A stretch of DNA of 64,000 nucleotides. It comes from Pseudomonadota bacterium (lineage in GTDB: Bacteria > Pseudomonadota > Alphaproteobacteria > Rhizobiales > Xanthobacteraceae). The notes beneath the pieces were generated by a model. That model searched no databases and was not told the DNA's origin. It worked only from the letters and a program-made list of their open reading frames with translations. Shown here piece by piece: positions 1 through 7,353 of this stretch. Each line of letters begins with the position of its first letter. The stretch's first letter is position 1. Location: the NCBI GenBank assembly GCA_023435725.1, contig JAEYRD010000035.1, positions 35,511 through 99,510 of the forward strand, written 5' to 3'. Position numbers and translations under genes: made by a program.

Positions 1-904
1 TGTCGATCAGCTCCTCGTCGGCGATCGCGGCGAATGCCTTCGCAACTTCCGACTGGGCGGCGTCATCGAGCGGCGCGATCGGCAGCCTCGTGGCGGGCGA
101 CATCAGGCCAAGCAGGCTGAGGGCGTATTTCAGCGCTGCCGGGCTCTCCTTGCCAAGGCAGGCGATGAGCGGGATGAGGCGCCTGTCGAGGTAGCGGGCG
201 GATTGCAGGCGGCCTTGTCTGACCTGAGAGAAGATCGTGCGGCAGAGGTCCGGGGCGATGTTGGCGACTTCCGAGATCGCACCGTCGCCGCCGCTGGCGA
301 TGAAACCGAAGGCGGTGCCGTCGTCGCCGGACAGCAAGCGAAAGCCGGCCGGTAGGAGCCGGTTCAAGCGCATCGGGCGGGTGATGTCACAGCTCCCATC
401 GCGTAGGCCAACGAACTGGCGGGATTCGACGAGGCGCAAAAGCGTCTCGTCGGCCAGCGGGCGCAGCGTGCGGGACGGAACATCGTGCAGGATCACGGGC
501 AATCCGGTCGAACCGGCGATGGCCCGGAAGTGCGCGAGCATCCCTTCTTGCATCGGCTTGTTGTAGGAGGGGACCACTGCCATCACGGCATCAGCGCCGG
601 CGGCCTCGGCGCGCCGCGCCAGCGCGATGGCATTGCCGGTTGCGTTCGACATGGCGCCGGCGATGATCCGGACCCGGCCGTGGGCGACATCGACCGCGGT
701 CCGAATGATCAGCTCCTGTTCGGCCGGCGAGAGCGTCGACGCTTCGCCGGCGGTCTCGCATACCACGTTGGCGGGAGCGCCGGCGCCGATCTGGCGCTCG
801 CAGAGTGCGGCGAACGCCCTGAGATCAATCGCGTCGGCCGCATCGAACGGCGTCGGCAGATCGGGAATGAAGCCTGTGAACCAGGCCGAGGGAGGGATGA
901 ACAT
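1..904 (-). CDS. DapA/NAL-superfamily protein lacking the Schiff-base lysine (3' end outside window)
   Basis: The 301 visible residues form a dihydrodipicolinate synthase/N-acetylneuraminate lyase-type TIM barrel. ATG at 904 is used because an in-frame TGA lies just upstream. Conserved landmarks are ETAGEAS (Thr51, counterpart of E. coli DHDPS Thr44), PSYNKP (Tyr114, counterpart of Tyr107) and a C-terminal KESPAALKYAL helix. Two essential positions are changed. The second catalytic tyrosine motif (LYNVPSRT in the family) reads LHDVPSRT, giving His140. The lysine motif (GIKD/GLKE) reads FVGLRD, giving Arg168 (codon CGC, positions 401-403). Enzymes of this family need that lysine for the imine with pyruvate or another oxo-acid, so normal lyase/aldolase chemistry is unlikely. 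It may be a binding or regulatory protein, or may have a new reaction. It could form a unit with the 84-aa gene just upstream. Family assignment is firm; function is unknown. Confidence 0.85.
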   Translation of the reverse strand, partial: MFIPPSAWFTGFIPDLPTPFDAADAIDLRAFAALCERQIGAGAPANVVCETAGEASTLSPAEQELIIRTAVDVAHGRVRIIAGAMSNATGNAIALARRAEAAGADAVMAVVPSYNKPMQEGMLAHFRAIAGSTGLPVILHDVPSRTLRPLADETLLRLVESRQFVGLRDGSCDITRPMRLNRLLPAGFRLLSGDDGTAFGFIASGGDGAISEVANIAPDLCRTIFSQVRQGRLQSARYLDRRLIPLIACLGKESPAALKYALSLLGLMSPATRLPIAPLDDAAQSEVAKAFAAIADEELID

Positions 905-925
905 GGTCGTTGCGAAGTGGATGGA

Positions 926-1180
926 TCAGGCGGCGCGTTTGGGAATTACGGCATCTAGCCTCTTGCCCATGTCGAGTTCGATCTCGCGCGGCAGTTCGAC
1001 GATGGTTTCGGGATGCTGGCCGTTTTCGAACAGCGCGTATTTGATCGCCTGAGCTCGGCTGACGAACAGGCCGCCATAGAGGCCGTTCTGTTCCTGGGCG
1101 ATCCATTGTCCCCGGCGGTTCCTGCCGATGAAGACGATGGTGGAAGGCGAGCTGCACGATGGAGGTTCGACGAGTTTCAC
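926..1180 (-). CDS. Uncharacterised 84-aa protein
   Basis: GTG start at 1180 is supported by an AGAAGGA ribosome-binding sequence about eight bases upstream. The product is small, has no signal peptide or membrane segment, and contains a compact VFIGRNRRGQWIAQEQNGLY stretch (a small beta-sheet-like motif) followed by a helix (SRAQAIKYALFENG) and an acidic tail. I do not recognise a family. The DapA-like gene follows 21 bp downstream on the same strand, so the two are probably co-transcribed. About 105 bp upstream is a perfect 11-bp-spaced TATGAG direct repeat like the one before the kdp operon, which suggests response-regulator control. Confidence 0.65.
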   Translation of the reverse strand: MKLVEPPSCSSPSTIVFIGRNRRGQWIAQEQNGLYGGLFVSRAQAIKYALFENGQHPETIVELPREIELDMGKRLDAVIPKRAA

Positions 1181-1284
1181 TTTCGTATTCCTTCTGAACG
1201 ACGCCGGCTTGGGACCGATATCCCTGCCTGCTCGTTCAATATCCGGTGTCGCGAATATGATTTCGAGCGTGGCCGTGCGGCGAT

Positions 1285-1301
1285 CTCATAGGAAGCTCAT
1301 A
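1285..1301 (-). promoter_or_regulatory. Candidate KdpE-type direct repeat upstream of the 84-aa gene
   Basis: On the minus strand two identical TATGAG hexamers are separated by five bases, so the spacing is 11 bp. This is the arrangement OmpR-family response regulators bind. The same motif recurs at 2174-2190 and 2231-2258. Assignment to KdpE is inferred from proximity to kdpDE and is untested. Confidence 0.45.
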
Positions 1302-1312
1302 AAGCCCGGTCG

Positions 1313-1561
1313 TCAGGTCAGCTCATTGACGACATGAATCAGCGCGAACAGCGCGCCGAACGCGGCGCATTCGTCCCAATGATTGAGCGCGCCGCCGAAC
1401 AGCGGCTCGCGCCTGAGGAGGGCGACAGTGGCGCACAGGACGATCGACATCCAGAGCAGAGCAGCGAGGCTTCGTCCGAACCCGATGCTCCCGAACACTG
1501 CAAAGCCGGCGAGAAGCGCGACGCGAACGGCAAAGCGCGCGATCACCCGTGTCGGGCTCAA
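1313..1561 (-). CDS. Small two-helix membrane protein, start uncertain
   Basis: The C-terminal 78-82 residues of this frame look like a real membrane protein. Two hydrophobic segments (FAVRVALLAGFAVFGSIGFG and LAALLWMSIVLCATVALLRR) are followed by a short loop and a third moderately hydrophobic stretch (AAFGALFALIHVVNELT). The frame stays open far upstream, but there it overlaps the 155-aa gene and reads as shadow sequence. TTG 1561 or GTG 1546 are plausible starts, neither with a clear ribosome-binding site. It lies downstream of the 155-aa gene on the same strand. No function recognised. Confidence 0.45.
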   Translation of the reverse strand: MSPTRVIARFAVRVALLAGFAVFGSIGFGRSLAALLWMSIVLCATVALLRREPLFGGALNHWDECAAFGALFALIHVVNELT

Positions 1562-1613
1562 TGCCGGCGATATGTTCGAAGATTGCGGCAAGGCGCGAAC
1601 CTGTCCGACCGGC

Positions 1614-2081
1614 TTAGCCGAAATTCTCGCAGCCAATAGGCTCGTAGAACGGATCCGGGGCGGGGCGGACGGTGGGAACGCTGGGCCGCGACACCTCCAT
1701 CGCAAATGCCTGGACCTCGATGAAGGCAGACAGCAATGCGAGCGCAAGATCGGCGTGGCAGGATTCCACCGCGGCGTCGAGCCAATCCGGCAATTCGCGC
1801 TCGCGCGAGAGGGCGCAATGCCACTCCCCCTCGTCATAGGCGATGCGGCGGACCTGCCACATCGGCAGCTCGAGATCGATCAGCGCCAGCGCGGCATCGG
1901 CCCAGGCCTCGGCATCGATCAGCCGCATGAGGCGCGCCGTACGCTCGCTTTGGCCAAGCGATGGGAAGCGCCGGCAGGCGTTGTCGATGACGTCGAGCAT
2001 CAGCATTCGCGTCATTCCCGGAGCCGCCCGAAGCCGCTGGCTGAGGGAAGATGGATCAAGGCGTCGAAGGACGGCGGTCAT
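1614..2081 (-). CDS. Uncharacterised 155-aa protein
   Basis: ATG 2081 is chosen because an AGGAGG sequence ends seven bases before it; the frame is open further upstream but without such a signal. The protein is soluble, mostly helical and rich in Ala, Leu and Arg. It starts MTAVLRRLDPSSLSQRLR, and the middle reads like paired helices (MRLIDAEAWADAALALIDLE). I recognise no domain. Its promoter region holds an inverted copy of the TATGAG repeat also found before kdp, so it may belong to the potassium regulon. Head-to-head with the kdp operon across a 335-bp region. Confidence 0.65.
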   Translation of the reverse strand: MTAVLRRLDPSSLSQRLRAAPGMTRMLMLDVIDNACRRFPSLGQSERTARLMRLIDAEAWADAALALIDLELPMWQVRRIAYDEGEWHCALSRERELPDWLDAAVESCHADLALALLSAFIEVQAFAMEVSRPSVPTVRPAPDPFYEPIGCENFG

Positions 2082-2173
2082 GTCTGGCCTCCTGGAAATG
2101 GCGTCGGTCAGTCGGCCGGCCTCTCCAAGATGGCCAAAACGGCATTTGAAAACGAGATAGGGGCGGGGAGCGG

Positions 2174-2191
2174 GATATAGGGATCTCATAA
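2174..2191 (-). promoter_or_regulatory. Candidate KdpE-type direct repeat upstream of the 155-aa gene
   Basis: Reading the minus strand, TATGAG is followed after five bases by TATATC (11-bp period). The 15-base arm at 2177-2191 is complementary at 14 of 15 positions to 2230-2244, so two sites face away from each other in the shared intergenic region, one for each divergent unit. The regulator is inferred. Confidence 0.45.
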
Positions 2192-2229
2192 GTGCCAAGC
2201 GTTTGCCGTTCGGCGCCAGTTCCCGGCCT

Positions 2230-2258
2230 TTATGAGATTCCTATAACTTCGCCATAGC
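2230..2258 (+). promoter_or_regulatory. Candidate KdpE-type operator upstream of the kdp operon
   Basis: TATGAG (2231), TATAAC (2242) and CATAGC (2253) recur with an exact 11-bp period, as expected for successive major-groove contacts by an OmpR/PhoB-type regulator such as KdpE. The site lies about 170 bp before the first small gene of the operon. The rest of the 2259-2416 leader contains no other feature I can support. Confidence 0.5.
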
Positions 2259-2416
2259 CCTCGTCTCGAAAACCTATGCCCGGGGTGGCACTTCAGCACG
2301 GTCAAAAGTCCCAGCTGGTGCCCATGGAAATGCGTTGCCTTTCCTTGTCCACGCGCCCGCCGGAATCCCGAGAAGTGGTTGCGCCGAACATATAAGGCGT
2401 AACGAGGAGCATCCCC

Positions 2417-2500
2417 ATGATGGACATTCTGATGCTGGCGCTGGTTGCGGCCTTCTTCGCGCTGGCGATCGGCTACACCTACGCCTGCGAACGGTTGTGA
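2417..2500 (+). CDS. 27-aa single-span membrane peptide preceding kdpF
   Basis: The frame begins with two adjacent ATG codons (2417, 2420), preceded by a GAGGAG ribosome-binding sequence eight bases upstream. It encodes one hydrophobic helix (LMLALVAAFFALAIGYTYAC) ending CERL. It lies 11 bp before kdpF in the same direction. I recall similar short peptides before kdpF in other proteobacteria, but cannot verify this. It may help assemble or stabilise the Kdp complex, as KdpF does; this is inference. Confidence 0.65.
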   Translation: MMDILMLALVAAFFALAIGYTYACERL

Positions 2501-2511
2501 CGGAGCGGACC

Positions 2512-2601
2512 ATGATCTTCGACTATTCGCTCGCCGGTGCCGTCTCGTTCGGCCTCCTGATCTATCTCACCTACGCGCTGCTGCGGCCCGAGCGGTTCTG
2601 A
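2512..2601 (+). CDS. kdpF: KdpF, small subunit of the K+-transporting ATPase
   Basis: This 29-residue peptide (MIFDYSLAGAVSFGLLIYLT then YALLRPERF) has the length and pattern of KdpF: one transmembrane helix and a short basic C-terminal tail with the RPERF ending typical of the family. In E. coli KdpF stabilises the KdpABC complex in the inner membrane. Position immediately before kdpA/B/C confirms the assignment. Confidence 0.93.
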   Translation: MIFDYSLAGAVSFGLLIYLTYALLRPERF

Positions 2602-2604
2602 GCC

Positions 2605-2709
2605 GTGCTGCTGCTTCTCAAATTGCTGCTGGCGGACGCCGTGCTCGTCGCCTGCCTGCTTTCGGTGTTCCTGCCGCTGCTGCGCCGGGCACCAAGCCTG
2701 AAGGGTTGA
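2605..2709 (+). CDS. Possible 34-aa membrane peptide between kdpF and kdpA
   Basis: Starting from GTG 2605 there is an open frame of 34 codons that almost exactly fills the gap between kdpF and kdpA. It predicts one strongly hydrophobic helix (LLLLKLLLADAVLVACLLSV) and a basic end (LLRRAPSLKG). The start lies only 3 bp after the kdpF stop, so translation would rely on coupling, and the stop is 4 bp before kdpA. It could equally be a leucine-rich chance frame in a GC-rich leader. Confidence 0.4.
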   Translation: MLLLLKLLLADAVLVACLLSVFLPLLRRAPSLKG

Positions 2710-2713
2710 TTCC

Positions 2714-4417
2714 ATGACCATGATCGGTTGGCTCCAGATCATTCTCTTTTGCGTCATCATCGTTGCGGCGACCAAGCCGCTCGGCTGGTACATGACGCGC
2801 GTGTTCAACGGCGAGCGGACCTTCCTGTCGCCGGTTCTGCGTCCCATCGAGGCCGGCATCTACTGGATTTCCGGTGTCGACGAGAGGCGCGAGCAGCATT
2901 GGTTGACCTATACGGTCTCCATGCTGCTGTTCCACATCGGCGGCTTCCTCATCATCTACGGCGTGATGCGCCTGCAGGCCATGCTGCCCTTCAATCCGGC
3001 CGGGCAGTCGGCGGTCGCCGAAGATCTCTCCTTCAACACCGCGATCTCCTTCATCACCAACACCAACTGGCAGAACTACGGCGGCGAGAGCACGGTGTCC
3101 TATCTCGTGCAGATGCTCGGCCTGACGCACCAGAACTTCCTGTCGGCCGCGACCGGCATCGCTCTTGCGGTGGCTCTGATCCGCGGCTTCTCGCGCGCCT
3201 CGATGCGCACGATCGGAAACTTCTGGGTCGACGTCACCCGCACCACGCTCTACGTGTTGCTGCCGATCTGCGTCGTCTACAGCCTGTTCCTGGTGTCGCA
3301 GGGCATGCCGCAGACGCTGGGCGACTATGTCGAGGCGACCACACTCGAGGGCGCCAAGCAGACCATCGCGGTCGGTCCCGTCGCTACGCAGGTCGCGATC
3401 AAGATGCTCGGCACCAATGGCGGCGGCTTCTTCAACGCCAACGCTGCGCATCCGTTCGAGAACCCGACCGCGCTGTCGAACCTCGTGCAGATGCTGTCGA
3501 TCTTCCTGATCGGTGCGGCCATGACCAACGTGTTCGGCCGCATGGTCGGCAATCAGCGCCAGGGCTGGGCGATCCTGGCCGTGATGGGCGTGCTGTTCGT
3601 CGCCGGTGTCACCGTCACCTATTGGGCGGAAGCCAACGGCACCTCGACGCTGCAGGCGCTCGGCCTGTCCGGCGGGAACATGGAGGGCAAGGAGGTCCGC
3701 TTCGGCATCGTCGCGTCCTCGCTGTTCGCCGTCGTCACCACCGCGGCCTCCTGCGGTGCGGTCAACGCCATGCATGACAGCTTCACCGCGCTCGGCGGCA
3801 TGATCCCGCTGATCAACATGCAGCTCGGAGAAATCATCATCGGCGGCGTCGGCGCCGGTCTCTACGGCATGCTGCTGTTCGTCGTGCTCGCGATCTTCGT
3901 CGCGGGCCTGATGGTCGGCCGCACGCCGGAATATGTCGGCAAGAAGATCGAGGCGCGCGAGGTCAAGATGGCGATGCTCGCAATCCTGGTGCTGCCGCTG
4001 ATGTATCTCGGTTGGACCGCGGTTGCCGTCGTGTTCCCGCCGGCGGTGGCTTCGATGGCAAATGCCGGACCGCACGGGTTCACCGAGGTGCTCTACGCGT
4101 ACACCTCGGCGACCGGTAACAACGGCTCGGCGTTTGCGGGCCTCACCGGCAACACCTTCTTCTACAACCTGACGCTCGCTTCCGCGATGTTCGTTGGACG
4201 GTTCTTCATGATCGTTCCGGCGATGGCGATTGCCGGCTCGCTCGCCGCCAAGAAATCCATCCCGCCGTCGGCCGGCACGTTTCCGACCACCGGCGGGCTG
4301 TTCGTCGGCCTCGTCGTCGGCGTGATCCTGATTATCGGCGGCCTGACCTTCTTCCCGGCACTCGCGCTCGGTCCCATCGTCGAGCACCTCGCGATGAACG
4401 CCGGCCAAGTATTCTGA
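2714..4417 (+). CDS. kdpA: KdpA, potassium-binding and translocating subunit
   Basis: The channel-like subunit of the high-affinity KdpFABC pump binds K+ on the periplasmic side. At 567 aa it is full length (E. coli about 557). The protein is almost entirely hydrophobic with about ten membrane segments. The selectivity-filter loops of the fourfold repeat are visible, for example FITNTNWQNYGGE, GTNGGGFFNANAAHPFENPT and TSATGNNGSAFAG. ATG 2714 is close to the preceding small frame. It is transcribed with kdpB, kdpC and kdpD. The last codons and stop lie inside a 16-bp tandem repeat. Confidence 0.97.
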   Translation: MTMIGWLQIILFCVIIVAATKPLGWYMTRVFNGERTFLSPVLRPIEAGIYWISGVDERREQHWLTYTVSMLLFHIGGFLIIYGVMRLQAMLPFNPAGQSAVAEDLSFNTAISFITNTNWQNYGGESTVSYLVQMLGLTHQNFLSAATGIALAVALIRGFSRASMRTIGNFWVDVTRTTLYVLLPICVVYSLFLVSQGMPQTLGDYVEATTLEGAKQTIAVGPVATQVAIKMLGTNGGGFFNANAAHPFENPTALSNLVQMLSIFLIGAAMTNVFGRMVGNQRQGWAILAVMGVLFVAGVTVTYWAEANGTSTLQALGLSGGNMEGKEVRFGIVASSLFAVVTTAASCGAVNAMHDSFTALGGMIPLINMQLGEIIIGGVGAGLYGMLLFVVLAIFVAGLMVGRTPEYVGKKIEAREVKMAMLAILVLPLMYLGWTAVAVVFPPAVASMANAGPHGFTEVLYAYTSATGNNGSAFAGLTGNTFFYNLTLASAMFVGRFFMIVPAMAIAGSLAAKKSIPPSAGTFPTTGGLFVGLVVGVILIIGGLTFFPALALGPIVEHLAMNAGQVF

Positions 4418-4468
4418 TCGCCAAGCGTTCTGATCGCCAAGTGTTCTGATCGACAGACTTCTGATTGG
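4407..4468 (+). repeat. 16-bp tandem repeat spanning the kdpA stop codon
   Basis: Three near-identical 16-bp units (4407-4422, 4423-4438, 4439-4454) share the core TTCTGATCG, and a partial fourth follows. The first carries the kdpA stop TGA, so each unit repeats a TGA trinucleotide. The array fills most of the 66-bp kdpA-kdpB gap. Similar arrays lie at other gene ends in this window. Confidence 0.85.
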
Positions 4469-4483
4469 TTTGGAGTGACCTCC

Positions 4484-6598
4484 ATGGATACGATGAAACT
4501 GCAAAAACGTGCGCCGATGTCGGCAATGCTTGATCCCAAGATCGTGCTGCCGGCGATCCGCGCCTCCTTCACCAAGCTCGATCCGCGGTTGATGGTGAAG
4601 AATCCCGTGATGTTCGTGGTCGAGATCGTGGCCGCGCTCACCACCGTGATCTTCCTGCGCGACATCGTCACGGGCGGCGAGAACCTGGGTTTCACATTCC
4701 AGATCATCCTCTGGCTGTGGTTCACGGTGCTGTTCGCCAATTTCGCCGAAGCGGTGGCCGAAGGCCGCGGCAAGGCGCAGGCCGAATCGCTGCGCAAGAC
4801 CCGCACCGAAAGCCAGGCCAAGCTGCTGTCCGGCGCAGGCCGGTCTTTCAAGCTGGTGCCGGGCACGAGCCTGAAGGTCGGCGACATCGTGCTGGTCGAG
4901 GCCGGTGATACCATCCCCTCCGATGGCGAAGTGATCGAGGGCGTGGCCTCCGTCAACGAGGCCGCCATCACCGGCGAGTCTGCGCCCGTCATTCGCGAGT
5001 CCGGCGGTGACCGGTCGGCGGTGACCGGGGGCACTCAGGTGCTGTCCGACTGGATTCGTGTCCGCATCACTGCGGCGCAAGGCTCGACCTTCATCGATCG
5101 CATGATCAAGCTGGTCGAGGGCGCCGAGCGCGCGAAGACGCCGAACGAGATCGCGCTCAACATCCTGCTCGCGGGCCTCACCATCATCTTCGTGTTCGCC
5201 ACCGTCACCATTCCGAGCTACGCGACCTATGCCGGCGGCTCGATCTCGGTGATCATCCTGGTCGCCCTGTTCGTGACGCTGATCCCGACCACGATCGGCG
5301 CGCTGCTCTCGGCAATCGGCATCGCCGGCATGGACCGCCTGGTGCGCTTCAACGTGCTTGCGATGTCCGGTCGCGCGGTCGAAGCGGCTGGTGACGTCGA
5401 TACGTTGCTGCTCGACAAGACCGGCACGATCACCCTCGGCAACCGGCAGGCCACGGCCTTCCGCCCGGTCCGCGGCGTGACCGAGCAGGAACTGGCGGAC
5501 GCAGCCCAGCTTGCCTCGCTCGCCGACGAGACCCCGGAAGGCCGCTCCATCGTCGTTCTGGCGAAGGAGAAGTACGGCATCCGCGGCCGCGACATGGCCG
5601 AGCTGGGGGCCACCTTCATCCCATTCACGGCGCAGACCCGCATGAGCGGCGTCGATGCCGGCGGCTCGTCGGTGCGCAAAGGCGCCGTCGATGCGATGCT
5701 CAACTATGTCGGCGGCGGCGCGCCGCTGGCTGTCGCCTCGGGAAGCGCCGCGCGCGCCGTTCAGCCCGCGGGGCTCTCGGACGCCGGCCGCGAGATCCAG
5801 GCCATTGCTGACGAGATCGCCAAGGCGGGCGGTACGCCGCTGGCCGTGGCCAGGGACGGCAAGCTGCTCGGCGTCATCCAGCTCAAGGACATCGTCAAGG
5901 GCGGTATCCGTGAGCGCTTCGCGGAGCTGCGCCGCATGGGCATCCGTACCATCATGATCACCGGTGACAACCCGATGACGGCGGCCGCAATCGCAGCGGA
6001 GGCGGGCGTCGACGATTTCCTCGCCCAGGCCACGCCGGAAGACAAGCTCAAGCTGATCCGCGACGAGCAGGCCAAGGGCAAGCTGGTCGCCATGTGCGGC
6101 GACGGCACCAACGACGCGCCGGCGCTCGCTCAGGCCGATGTCGGTGTCGCCATGAATACCGGCACGCAGGCCGCCCGCGAGGCCGGCAACATGGTCGACC
6201 TCGACTCCAACCCGACCAAGCTGATCGAGGTGGTCGAGATCGGCAAGCAGCTGCTGATGACGCGCGGTGCGCTGACGACCTTCTCGATCGCCAACGACGT
6301 CGCAAAGTATTTTGCGATCATCCCGGCGATGTTCCTCGCGTTCTACCCCCAGCTCAACGTGCTCAACATCATGAACCTGTCGAGCCCGCAGAGCGCCATC
6401 CTGTCGGCGATCATCTTCAATGCCTTGATCATTGTCGCGTTGATCCCGCTGGCGCTGAAGGGCGTCGCTTACCGCGCGGTCGGCGCCGGCGCGCTGCTCC
6501 GCCGCAACCTGCTGATCTACGGCCTCGGCGGTATCGTGATTCCCTTCATCGGCATCAAGGCGATCGACCTCGTCGTCGCCGCCTTGCACCTGGCTTAA
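4484..6598 (+). CDS. kdpB: KdpB, P-type ATPase catalytic subunit
   Basis: ATP-hydrolysing subunit of the Kdp potassium pump (P1A-type ATPase). The phosphorylation motif DKTGT has its aspartate at about residue 311. The actuator loop TGES, the nucleotide-binding segment and the hinge MITGDNPMTAAAIAAEAGVD and GDGTNDAPALAQADVG are all intact. Seven or so membrane segments are present. ATG 4484 is preferred over GTG 4475 because a GGAG sequence lies eight bases before it. The length of 704 aa matches the family. It works with KdpA, KdpC and KdpF in the inner membrane. Confidence 0.97.
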   Translation: MDTMKLQKRAPMSAMLDPKIVLPAIRASFTKLDPRLMVKNPVMFVVEIVAALTTVIFLRDIVTGGENLGFTFQIILWLWFTVLFANFAEAVAEGRGKAQAESLRKTRTESQAKLLSGAGRSFKLVPGTSLKVGDIVLVEAGDTIPSDGEVIEGVASVNEAAITGESAPVIRESGGDRSAVTGGTQVLSDWIRVRITAAQGSTFIDRMIKLVEGAERAKTPNEIALNILLAGLTIIFVFATVTIPSYATYAGGSISVIILVALFVTLIPTTIGALLSAIGIAGMDRLVRFNVLAMSGRAVEAAGDVDTLLLDKTGTITLGNRQATAFRPVRGVTEQELADAAQLASLADETPEGRSIVVLAKEKYGIRGRDMAELGATFIPFTAQTRMSGVDAGGSSVRKGAVDAMLNYVGGGAPLAVASGSAARAVQPAGLSDAGREIQAIADEIAKAGGTPLAVARDGKLLGVIQLKDIVKGGIRERFAELRRMGIRTIMITGDNPMTAAAIAAEAGVDDFLAQATPEDKLKLIRDEQAKGKLVAMCGDGTNDAPALAQADVGVAMNTGTQAAREAGNMVDLDSNPTKLIEVVEIGKQLLMTRGALTTFSIANDVAKYFAIIPAMFLAFYPQLNVLNIMNLSSPQSAILSAIIFNALIIVALIPLALKGVAYRAVGAGALLRRNLLIYGLGGIVIPFIGIKAIDLVVAALHLA

Positions 6599-6600
6599 CG

Positions 6601-6689
6601 CCGTCATTGCGAGGAGCGAAGCGACGAAGCAATCCAGACTGTCACCACAGGAAAAATCCTGGATTGCTTCGCTTCGCTCGCAATGACGG
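6601..6689. repeat. Dispersed palindromic element, copy 1 (kdpB-kdpC gap)
   Basis: The left arm CGTCATTGCGAGGAGCGAAG is mirrored by CGCTTCGCTCGCAATGACG, with inner arms GAAGCAATCCAG and CTGGATTGCTTC. It can form one long hairpin. Related copies are at 10811, 48580, 52981 and 63783. This copy interrupts an operon, so it is unlikely to be a strong terminator. Confidence 0.9.
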
Positions 6690-6707
6690 AAGACATAGGA
6701 GACCAAC

Positions 6708-7313
6708 ATGCTCAGAGAAATTCGCCCCGCCATCGTCCTCTTGCTGGTGCTCACCGCCATCACGGGCCTGGCCTACCCGCTCGCGATGACCGGCATTGCC
6801 GGCATGCTCTTCCCCGCGCAGGCGCAGGGCAGCTTAATCGAGAGGGACGGCAAGGTGATCGGCTCCGCCCTGATTGGGCAGGAATTCAAGGACGACAAAT
6901 ATTTTCACGGCCGTCCCTCGGCGACGCTGGCGCCGGACCCGAATGATTCGACCAAGACGGTCTCCGCGCCCTACAACGCCGCCAACTCGGGCGGCTCCAA
7001 CCTTGGCCCGACCAGCAAGGCGTTGGCCGACCGTTTGAAGGAGGACGTGGACAAGCTGAAAGCTGAAAACCCGAACGCCGCCGTTCCGGTCGATCTGGTA
7101 ACGACCTCCGGCAGCGGGCTCGATCCGGACATTTCGCCGGAGGCTGCGCAATTCCAGGTGCCGCGTGTGGCCAAGGCGCGGAATATATCGGAAGACCAGC
7201 TGAGGCAGCTCGTGGTCGCCAACACCCAGGGCCGTCTGCTCGGCTTGCTTGGCGAACCCAGGGTTAACGTTCTTGCGCTGAACCTCGCACTCGACGGCGC
7301 GTCCGCGAAGTAG
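6708..7313 (+). CDS. kdpC: KdpC, K+-transporting ATPase assembly subunit
   Basis: The 201-aa protein has one N-terminal membrane helix (residues about 9-35, ending TGIAGMLF) and a large periplasmic domain with the family motif YFHGRPSAT and the C-terminal RLLGLLGEPRVNVLALNLAL. KdpC stabilises the KdpA-KdpB interaction and raises ATP affinity. ATG 6708 is preceded by an AGGAG sequence. It follows a palindromic element inserted after kdpB. Confidence 0.96.
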   Translation: MLREIRPAIVLLLVLTAITGLAYPLAMTGIAGMLFPAQAQGSLIERDGKVIGSALIGQEFKDDKYFHGRPSATLAPDPNDSTKTVSAPYNAANSGGSNLGPTSKALADRLKEDVDKLKAENPNAAVPVDLVTTSGSGLDPDISPEAAQFQVPRVAKARNISEDQLRQLVVANTQGRLLGLLGEPRVNVLALNLALDGASAK

Positions 7314-7353
7314 CGGGCTAGGCCCGGGATGCTTGGATGACTATATTGGTGTG

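Noticed and set aside
2618..6763. Very long minus-strand open frame (1381 codons) opposite kdpA-kdpB
   Set aside because: It lies wholly antisense to well-supported kdp genes, its translation is rich in Arg, His, Asp and Gly without any domain, and such frames are expected opposite GC-rich genes.
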